From Planctomycetota bacterium (GTDB lineage: Bacteria; Planctomycetota; UBA11346): DNA of 6,107 nucleotides. The DNA lies in assembly GCA_947440715.1 (NCBI GenBank), contig CANETI010000164.1, forward strand, positions 1 to 6,107, written 5' to 3'. The stretch's first letter is position 1; the number at the start of each line of letters is the position of its first letter. The translations under genes were made by a program, and so were the position numbers. Under the pieces are notes generated by a model, which made no database searches, was not told the origin of the DNA, and saw nothing but the letters and a program-made list of their open reading frames with translations. Below, piece by piece: positions 1 to 5,332 of the stretch.

Positions 1-150
1 TCCGACTGGATCATCGACCTCGGCCCAGAAGGCGGCATGCGCGGCGGACAATTAATCGCCACCGGCACCCCCGAACAGGTAGCAAAAGTCAAAGCCAGCT
101 ACACCGGCCAATTCCTAAAAAACATGCTGCAACAACACGCGGTGGGCTAA
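1..150 (+). CDS. uvrA: UvrA, excinuclease ABC subunit A (C-terminal end only)
   Basis: This is the 3' end of a gene whose start lies left of the window: 49 codons and a TAA stop at 148-150. The visible peptide begins SDWIIDLGPEGG and continues with GGQLIATGTPEQV, then YTGQFLKNML. This is the usual C-terminal pattern of UvrA: the end of the second ABC ATPase domain (D-loop/H-loop region, 'DxxIDLGPEGG..GG'), then 'GTPE' and a 'HTGxxL'-like tail. UvrA is the cytosolic DNA-damage-recognition ATPase of nucleotide excision repair and works with UvrB and UvrC. The last residues (QQHAVG) are a short variable tail. Because only 49 residues are visible, the assignment rests on this motif string, which is distinctive for UvrA among ABC ATPases. 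It is separated from the next gene by 64 bases, and no clear terminator is visible there. Confidence 0.9.
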   Translation, partial: SDWIIDLGPEGGMRGGQLIATGTPEQVAKVKASYTGQFLKNMLQQHAVG

Positions 151-214
151 AATGCATAAATTGAGGCCATGAGCTGCATATGGACAGCGCCCTCAGTTAC
201 TCAACGCTAGGCGC

Positions 215-1051
215 ATGCAGCATGACTTAGATTTTGCTTGTGCCTTGGCGCGTAGCGCTGGCGCGATTGTTCGCGAACACCAAGGGCGCACTGAGCGTTT
301 AACCAAACAAGGTGACGAGGCTGTTACGGCTCTCGATCGCGATAGCCAACGCCATATTGTTGCGGCGCTTACGGCGCGTTTTCCTAATGACGGTATTTTG
401 GGTGAAGAAAATGATGCAGGCACCGGCATTACGTTTACTCAGCCACGCAGTGGTAAACGGGTGTGGGTGATTGATCCCATTGATGGCACTAATAATTTCG
501 TCGCTGGTCTTGGTAATTTTGCGGTGTGCATTGGTTTATTGGATGATGGTTATCCGATTTTAGGCGTGGTGTATGACGTCATGCGTGATCAATTGTTTGC
601 TGGAGGCACTGACCTTGGTGCAACCTGTAATGGCCAGTCAATTAGCGCTCTCACCACGCCACCGACAGCGGCGTCACTGCTCATGCTCACCAGCAATATG
701 TTGAATGCGCAAGGTCGTATGCCGACCTGGGCTGCGGCTCTGCACGCTCAGACCACGTGGAAAATTCGTGTCCTTGGTTCGGCGGCATTAGAGGCCGTGA
801 TGGTCGCAGCCGGTATCGCGCAGGGATCAATCACCGTGAATGGCAAACTGTGGGATATCGCTGCGGCTGCTGCGGTAATCCTGGGTGCTGGTGGTGAGGT
901 GATCGACTTATCCGGCAAACCCGTCTTTCCCCTCTCTTTGGCGGGCTATAACGGTGGTAAAGTGCCCTATTTGGCCGCTGCACCGTCGGCGAAAGCGGCA
1001 TTGTTGGCCTGTTTGAAGCCCTCATCGTTGGTCTCTTCTGTAGACCCCTAG
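215..1051 (+). CDS. Inositol monophosphatase family protein (SuhB/CysQ-like phosphatase)
   Basis: The 278-residue product has the length and motif order of the Mg2+-dependent, Li+-sensitive phosphomonoesterase superfamily (inositol monophosphatase, SuhB, histidinol-phosphatase HisN, CysQ). Visible motifs are GEEN (63-66; acidic metal ligand), then WVIDPIDGTNNF (84-95; the DPIDGT signature, with metal-binding D87 and D90). LGSAALEAVMVAAG (187-200) follows, then LWDIAAAAAVILGAGG (212-227), whose D214 is the third metal-site aspartate. All catalytic acids are therefore present. It is a cytosolic enzyme with no signal peptide. The sequence does not fix the substrate: myo-inositol-1-phosphate, histidinol phosphate and 3'-phosphoadenosine 5'-phosphate are all handled by this fold. 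The segment before the WD motif (GIAQGSITVNGKLWD) differs from the common 'GRxDGYW...PWD' form. ATG at 215 is the first start codon after an in-frame stop at 170-172; the only upstream Shine-Dalgarno-like match is a weak AGG at 209-211. Confidence 0.88.
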   Translation: MQHDLDFACALARSAGAIVREHQGRTERLTKQGDEAVTALDRDSQRHIVAALTARFPNDGILGEENDAGTGITFTQPRSGKRVWVIDPIDGTNNFVAGLGNFAVCIGLLDDGYPILGVVYDVMRDQLFAGGTDLGATCNGQSISALTTPPTAASLLMLTSNMLNAQGRMPTWAAALHAQTTWKIRVLGSAALEAVMVAAGIAQGSITVNGKLWDIAAAAAVILGAGGEVIDLSGKPVFPLSLAGYNGGKVPYLAAAPSAKAALLACLKPSSLVSSVDP

Positions 1052-1086
1052 CCCCTTCTTGTTATTGCAATCCATTTTCATTTAGC

Positions 1087-1090
1087 AGGA
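1087..1090 (+). promoter_or_regulatory. Ribosome binding site of feoA
   Basis: AGGA lies nine bases before the ATG at 1100. It supports that start, which gives a FeoA of normal length. Confidence 0.6.
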
Positions 1091-1099
1091 TGAACCAAT

Positions 1100-1381
1100 A
1101 TGAATGCCCCCCTGCCGAAGCCGACTCATTCGTCCGTACTGTCAGCATTAGCCCCTGGTGATTCCGGTACCATTTCGGCCATCAGCGGTTCATTAGGCAT
1201 CCGTCGCCGATTATTGGAAATGGGCCTGTGCCCTGGGATTCAAGCGTCAGTCATTCGGCGGGCTCCATTAGGTGACCCCATCGAAATTCGTGTGCGCGGT
1301 TATTGTTTGAGTCTGCGCTTAGATCAAGCCGCCCAGATCAGCATCGCGGTTGCTCAACCGGCGATGGTTGCGACGCGATAA
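1100..1381 (+). CDS. feoA: FeoA, ferrous iron transport accessory protein
   Basis: The 93-residue protein has one FeoA/SH3-like domain covering about residues 13-84. It opens with LSALAPGDSGTISAISG and continues with the family hallmark RRRLLEMGLCPG (about 35-46). The later strands are IRRAPLGDPIEIRVRGYCLSLR (about 52-73), closing with the 'A..I.V' edge of the domain. FeoA is a small cytosolic partner of the Fe(II) permease FeoB and is thought to influence its activity or assembly; its exact role is unsettled for the family. It stands 48 bases after the phosphatase gene and 53 bases before feoB on the same strand, the usual feoA-feoB order. The length is close to typical (75-95 residues), with short variable tails at both ends and no sign of damage. 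A stand-alone iron-dependent repressor C-terminal domain would look similar, but the neighbouring feoB decides the call. Confidence 0.95.
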   Translation: MNAPLPKPTHSSVLSALAPGDSGTISAISGSLGIRRRLLEMGLCPGIQASVIRRAPLGDPIEIRVRGYCLSLRLDQAAQISIAVAQPAMVATR

Positions 1382-1434
1382 TTCAGGCCAAAACCGTGTC
1401 AGAAAAATCGTTCTAACGTTATTGGTTCGCACTC

Positions 1435-3654
1435 ATGACCTCAATCGAAAAGGACTCCCCCGCCGTTCAAGTGATTGCGCTTGTCGGTAATCCGAATTGC
1501 GGAAAAACGACACTCTTTAATGCCCTTACGGGGTTGCGGCAAAAGGTTGCCAATTATCCTGGCGTCACCGTAGAAAAGAAATTTGGTCGCTGTGCCATTG
1601 GTGATGGTCGCGTGGTTGAAGTACTCGATTTGCCTGGGACTTACAGTTTAGTCGCTAATTCCCCCGACGAACAAGTGACCATGGAAGTGGTGCGCGGATT
1701 ACGCACAGACACCACCGTGCCTAACGTCATCGTCGCCGTCGTCGATGCCAGTAATTTAGCGCGCAATCTGTATTTGGTCAGCCAGATCATGGAATTGGGT
1801 GTCCCCTTTATTATAGCCCTCAACATGACCGATATCGCGGACCGCCGTGGTCAGCACGTTGACGTCAATCGCTTGAGCACCGCCCTCGGTGTTCCGGTGG
1901 TTCCGATTATCGGCCATCGTGGTGTTGGCGTGGATCGTTTGAAAACGACGTTTGCTTTAGCCAGTGTCTCGAACCAACGCAGTTGGCCATTACCCGCGCC
2001 GATCGCCGCACACGTCGAAGCACTCGCCGTTGCGCTTCCGTCTGGCGATGAGGCACAACGTGCACGACAGGCTCGTCGTTTATTAGCCGGTGAATTAGCG
2101 CCCGACCTCGACGCCCTGCGACAACAACCCGCTGTTGCGGCAATGATACAACAGCAGGCGATAGATCCGGCTGCGGTAATGCAGGCTGATATCGAAGCAC
2201 GTTATCATTGGATTGATGGGGTTGTCACGAGCGCCGTGCGCGACACCGGTTTTCGTGGCGGAGATTCTTTTAGCGATCGTTTAGATTCAGTCTTAGTACA
2301 TCCGGTTTTCGGACTGGGTATTTTCTCTGCCATTATGGGTTCACTGTTTGTTAGTCTTTTCCTGCTCGCTGATCCACTCATGCGTATGTGCGAAAAATCC
2401 GTTGCTTGGCTCGGTAAATTGGTCACCGGCGATATGGCCGAAGGCACGCTCAAATCATTACTCGCAGACGGTGTTTTTGGCGGCGTTGGCGGCGTTGTCG
2501 TTTTCGTGCCGCAAATCGCCCTGCTTTTTCTGTTCCTCGCCGTGTTAGAAGACAGCGGCTATTTAGCCCGCGCTGCGTTCCTGATGGATAAACTCCTGTC
2601 CAAAGTTGGTTTGCATGGCCGTAGCTTTATTCCATTGCTGTCGTCATTCGCCTGCGCCATTCCAGGCGTCATGGCCACGCGCACGATTGAAAATCCACGC
2701 GAACGTTTAGCGACTATTTTAGTGGCGCCATTTATGTCATGTTCAGCGCGTCTTCCTGTTTATGGCTTATTAATTGGCGCGTTTTTCGGTCCGTCTTTAT
2801 TTGCCGGCACCCCCTATGAATCCTACATTTGGCTTATTCAAGGCGGCATCATGCTGGCGTGTTATGCGCTTGGCGTCATCGCTGCCGCTGCTACGGCCTT
2901 TGCCTGTAAGGTATTTTTAGGCCGAGGTGAAGTGACTCCCTTTATCTTAGAGATGCCGAGTTACAAATTTCCGCAATTCAGCGAAGTCGCGCGCCAAGTA
3001 TGGAACAATACCTCAAAGTTTTTAACGAAAGCAGGAACCATTATTTTCTGTTTGTCGATTGTCTTATGGGCGATGGCCTATTTTCCACGGCTATCACCCG
3101 AACGCACCGAGGCCATAACCATCGAACGCACCGCCGCTACGGCTCCGTTAACCGCAGGCGCAAATGACGAACAGCGCACCAATCATGAGATAGCGTTGCA
3201 AGCCGTCATCGACGAAGCCGTCGCTGGTGCACAATTAAAACAAAGTATCAGTGGCCGCTTAGGTCACGTCATTGAACCGGTTATCGCCCCACTGGGCTAT
3301 GATTGGAAAATTGGCGTCGGATTAATTGCCGCATTTGCTGCACGCGAAGTATTCGTTTCCAATATGGCGGTCGTCTATAGCGTCAGCGATCCAGAAGCTG
3401 ATCGAACCCCACTTGAAGAAGCCATTCGTAACGACACTTATTCCGACGGCACTAAAGTCTGGACCCCGTTAGTCGCGACGAGTTTGTTAGTGTGGTTTGT
3501 TTTGGCCATGCAATGCATCAGCACCACCGCCATCGTGCGTCGAGAAACCGGCGGATGGAAATGGCCTCTCTTACAAATGGTCTACATGAATGCTTTAGCC
3601 TACACCGGTGCGCTGCTGACCTATCAAATCGGTTCGCGATTCTTCGGCTTTTAA
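1435..3654 (+). CDS. feoB: FeoB, GTPase-coupled Fe(II) transporter
   Basis: A complete 739-residue FeoB, the inner-membrane permease for ferrous iron. The N-terminal cytosolic G domain shows G1 GNPNCGKT (18-25), the G2 region GVTVEKKFG (43-51), G3 DLPG (65-68), G4 NMTD (130-133) and a G5-like IIGHRGVGVDRL (158-169). A helical guanine-dissociation-inhibitor-type segment follows to about 270. The membrane part begins near 285 (HPVFGLGIF). Its two Gate-type regions contain the conserved cysteines: SFACAIPGVMATRT (404-417, C407) and MSCSARLPVYGLL (434-446, C436); then GYDWKIGVGLIAAFAAREVF (621-640) and AMQCISTTAIVRRE (691-704, C694). Around 555-610 lies a hydrophilic loop rich in Glu, Thr and Ala. 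ATG 1435 is the only start after the in-frame stop at 1414-1416, yet no good Shine-Dalgarno sequence precedes it. That could mean weak or coupled initiation after feoA. All signature motifs are intact, so it should be functional. Confidence 0.97.
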   Translation: MTSIEKDSPAVQVIALVGNPNCGKTTLFNALTGLRQKVANYPGVTVEKKFGRCAIGDGRVVEVLDLPGTYSLVANSPDEQVTMEVVRGLRTDTTVPNVIVAVVDASNLARNLYLVSQIMELGVPFIIALNMTDIADRRGQHVDVNRLSTALGVPVVPIIGHRGVGVDRLKTTFALASVSNQRSWPLPAPIAAHVEALAVALPSGDEAQRARQARRLLAGELAPDLDALRQQPAVAAMIQQQAIDPAAVMQADIEARYHWIDGVVTSAVRDTGFRGGDSFSDRLDSVLVHPVFGLGIFSAIMGSLFVSLFLLADPLMRMCEKSVAWLGKLVTGDMAEGTLKSLLADGVFGGVGGVVVFVPQIALLFLFLAVLEDSGYLARAAFLMDKLLSKVGLHGRSFIPLLSSFACAIPGVMATRTIENPRERLATILVAPFMSCSARLPVYGLLIGAFFGPSLFAGTPYESYIWLIQGGIMLACYALGVIAAAATAFACKVFLGRGEVTPFILEMPSYKFPQFSEVARQVWNNTSKFLTKAGTIIFCLSIVLWAMAYFPRLSPERTEAITIERTAATAPLTAGANDEQRTNHEIALQAVIDEAVAGAQLKQSISGRLGHVIEPVIAPLGYDWKIGVGLIAAFAAREVFVSNMAVVYSVSDPEADRTPLEEAIRNDTYSDGTKVWTPLVATSLLVWFVLAMQCISTTAIVRRETGGWKWPLLQMVYMNALAYTGALLTYQIGSRFFGF

Positions 3655-3659
3655 AAGGA
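3655..3659 (+). promoter_or_regulatory. Ribosome binding site of the small Cys-rich gene
   Basis: AAGGA begins directly after the feoB stop (TAA at 3652-3654) and lies eight bases before the ATG at 3668. It is among the best Shine-Dalgarno matches in the window and is the main non-protein evidence that the following 48-codon frame is a real gene. Confidence 0.65.
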
Positions 3660-3667
3660 TCAACACC

Positions 3668-3814
3668 ATGGTCCAAGATCTTATCGTTGCCGCCCTTGTC
3701 CTGTTCGCCGTCGGCTACCTTGGCCGACGCGCGTGGTTATCGATACGCGGCAAAAAAACCGGCTGCGGCTGCGATACGTGTCCCGCTGTGAAAACGCGTA
3801 AAGATCGCGCGTAA
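3668..3814 (+). CDS. FeoB-associated Cys-rich small membrane protein
   Basis: This is a 48-codon frame, short enough to be missed by a length filter, starting 13 bases after the feoB stop. The product starts MVQDLIVAALVLFAVGYLGR: one hydrophobic membrane helix (about 5-19) immediately after the N terminus. A basic stretch follows (RRAWLSIRGKK, 20-30), then GCGCDTCP (32-39), giving a CxCxxC motif with C33, C35 and C38, and a charged tail KTRKDRA. This layout (a short N-terminal membrane helix followed by a Cys-rich cytosolic tail, encoded right after feoB) matches the family named FeoB-associated Cys-rich membrane protein. The basic residues after the helix predict that the Cys motif is cytosolic, next to the FeoB GTPase domain. 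A role in handling Fe(II) or an Fe-S cofactor for FeoB is inference; the family has no firmly known activity. It is unlike the winged-helix FeoC of enterobacteria. Confidence 0.85.
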   Translation: MVQDLIVAALVLFAVGYLGRRAWLSIRGKKTGCGCDTCPAVKTRKDRA

Positions 3815-3834
3815 TTTCATCGTTAGATCGCTGT

Positions 3835-3863
3835 CTCATTATTAATACTTCGGTTAATGCGAG
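3835..3863 (+). terminator. Possible weak hairpin after the feo cluster
   Basis: An imperfect inverted repeat lies 20 bases after the small Cys-rich gene. CTC (3835-3837) can pair with GAG (3861-3863) and ATTAA (3841-3845) with TTAAT (3854-3858). The hairpin is capped by C-TTCG-G (3848-3853), which in RNA is the stable cUUCGg tetraloop. There are unpaired bases on both sides of the stem and no T-run follows, so it is not a classical rho-independent terminator. Its position at the end of the feo cluster, in a convergent gap, is the main reason to list it. Confidence 0.25.
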
Positions 3864-3875
3864 GACCTTAAATTA

Positions 3876-3887
3876 GGACACCTGTCC
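3876..3887 (-). terminator. Short inverted repeat after the DUF1501 gene
   Basis: GGACA-CC-TGTCC forms a short inverted repeat just beyond the stop of the minus-strand DUF1501 gene (stop at 3890-3892). Read on the minus strand it is followed by TAATTTAA, a weakly T-rich stretch. The stem is at most five pairs with a two-base loop, or four pairs with a four-base loop, so it would be a poor intrinsic terminator. It could equally be chance. Confidence 0.2.
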
Positions 3888-3889
3888 GT

Positions 3890-5320
3890 CTACCCAGCGT
3901 TTATGATCTCCTTGATCACCTTGGCCCCCTCGACGCCCGTCAGCTTGGCATCGAGGCCTTGGAACTTGAAGCTGAAGGCGTCGTGTTGGACACCGAGTTG
4001 GTGCAACATGGTGGCGTGCAGGTCGTGGACGGTGGTGGCGTTTTCGATCGGGGCGTAACCCAGCTCGTCGGTGACTCCATGGACGAGGCCGCCTTTGATG
4101 CCACCGCCAGCGAGCCACACGGACATCGCTTTGTTGTGGTGATCACGGCCATCGCCGCCTTGCGACATCGGCGTGCGGCCGAATTCGCCGGCCCATACGA
4201 TCAAGGTACTGTCGAGCATGCCGCGCTGTTTCAGATCGGTGATGAGCGCCATGCACGCGCGATCAATTTCCTGCGCTTTGAATTCGATGCCCTGCTTCAC
4301 CCCGCCGTGATGATCCCAGTCCTTGTGATAAAGTTGGATGAAACGCGTGCCGCGTTCGGCCATGCGCCGGGCCAGCAGGCAATTGGACGCGAACGATCCG
4401 TCACCGGGTTGGCAGCCGTAGAGATCAAGCGTCGCTTTTCCTTCACCTTTGAGGTCCATCAATTCCGGCACACTGGCCTGCATCTGGAAGGCCATTTCAT
4501 ACTGCGCAATGCGCGTGGCGATTTCTGGATCAGCAACCACGGCTTGGTGCTGAAGATTGAGCGCATTGATTGCAGCGACATCACCGCCCTGGGATTCACG
4601 GCTGATGCCAGGTGGGTTGGTTAGGTAGAGAACCGGATCACCCTTGGCGCGCAGTTGCACGCCCTGGAATTTCGATGGCAGAAATCCGCTGCTCCACTGG
4701 CGGGCGGCAATCGGCTGATTTTGCCCACCTTTGCCGAGCGACGTCATGACCACGAACCCAGGCAGGTTCGATGCTTCGGATCCCAGGCCATAGGTCACCC
4801 ACGCACCCATGCTGGGGCGGCCAGCAATTTGCGACCCCGTGTTCATAAACATGTGCGCCGGATCGTGATTGATCGCATCGGTGGTCATCCCCCGAATCAA
4901 GCAGATGTCATCCAGTACCGAACCGATTTGCGGAAATAGCGAACAGATTTCCGTCCCGTTTTTTCCAAAACGCGCGAAGGGATGCTGAGGACCAAAACAT
5001 TTTAATGCCTGGCCCTGTAACTGCGCCAACTGCTGGCCCTTCGTAAAGGATTCTGGCATCGGTTGGCCATGCATTTCTCCCAACTTCGGTTTGTGATCGA
5101 AAGTTTCGAGGTGCGATGGTCCACCAGCCATGGTCAGCCAAATGACTCGTTTAGCTTTCTGCGGCAGCGGCAGTGGCAGCGACAAAGCACCAAGCGCGCC
5201 CGGTTGTGCAGCGGACAGTCGGTTTGGTAATAACGACGCCAAGGCAACCGCGCCAAGACCAGTGGCAGCACGACCAAGAAAAGCACGACGCAGCAGAGCG
5301 TTGGAGTTTTGATAATTCAT
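3890..5320 (-). CDS. DUF1501 protein with Tat signal (alkaline-phosphatase-like fold)
   Basis: A 476-residue protein of the DUF1501 family, which belongs to the alkaline phosphatase/sulfatase-like superfamily; no enzymatic activity is established for it. The N terminus has a twin-arginine signal: LLRRAFLGRAA (9-19), a hydrophobic stretch to about 31, and a possible cleavage site near LSAAQ (35-39). It should therefore be exported folded. The domain begins near 58 with VIWLTMAGGPSHLETFD (59-75). Candidate metal or active-site clusters are MTTDAINHDPAH (145-156), DWDHHGG (334-340), WAGEFGRTP (376-384) and GRDHHN (391-396). The end (VHDLHATMLHQLG, 431-443) is typical of the family. The frame stays open upstream to an ATG at 5431, but that would overlap the previous gene by about 100 bases and put 37 residues before the signal. 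The start at 5320 has AAGGT nine bases upstream and yields a proper signal peptide. It follows the DUF1553 gene after 10 bases, the usual pairing. Confidence 0.93.
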   Translation of the reverse strand: MNYQNSNALLRRAFLGRAATGLGAVALASLLPNRLSAAQPGALGALSLPLPLPQKAKRVIWLTMAGGPSHLETFDHKPKLGEMHGQPMPESFTKGQQLAQLQGQALKCFGPQHPFARFGKNGTEICSLFPQIGSVLDDICLIRGMTTDAINHDPAHMFMNTGSQIAGRPSMGAWVTYGLGSEASNLPGFVVMTSLGKGGQNQPIAARQWSSGFLPSKFQGVQLRAKGDPVLYLTNPPGISRESQGGDVAAINALNLQHQAVVADPEIATRIAQYEMAFQMQASVPELMDLKGEGKATLDLYGCQPGDGSFASNCLLARRMAERGTRFIQLYHKDWDHHGGVKQGIEFKAQEIDRACMALITDLKQRGMLDSTLIVWAGEFGRTPMSQGGDGRDHHNKAMSVWLAGGGIKGGLVHGVTDELGYAPIENATTVHDLHATMLHQLGVQHDAFSFKFQGLDAKLTGVEGAKVIKEIINAG

Positions 5321-5327
5321 AGCGCCA

Positions 5328-5332
5328 ACCTT
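5328..5332 (-). promoter_or_regulatory. Ribosome binding site of the DUF1501 gene, touching the upstream stop
   Basis: On the minus strand AAGGT precedes the start at 5320. Its first two bases are the last two of the TAA stop (5333-5331) of the DUF1553 gene. This fixes the DUF1501 start and points to translational coupling of the two genes. Confidence 0.6.

Noticed and set aside
148..182. TAAAAT and CATAAA near the uvrA stop considered as a -10 box for the phosphatase gene.
   Set aside because: No acceptable -35 element lies 16-18 bases upstream, and such A/T hexamers are common by chance.
1059..1086. AT-rich stretch before feoA considered as a Fur box or promoter.
   Set aside because: On the reverse strand TGAAAAT matches one half of a Fur 7-1-7 site well, but the other half matches only about three of seven positions. 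No -35/-10 pair with proper spacing is convincing.
3959..4624. A 221-codon open frame on the + strand.
   Set aside because: It lies entirely antisense to the DUF1501 gene, whose conserved motifs run through the whole region. The + strand product has no recognisable domain and no good ribosome binding site.
3890..5320. Apparent G+C rise in the C-terminal half of the DUF1501 gene, considered as a recombination boundary.
   Set aside because: Hand counts of single 60-base lines vary widely in both halves (for example 41/60 at 4141 and 42/60 at 5161, against 32/60 at 4261 and 29/60 at 5041). There is no clean boundary.
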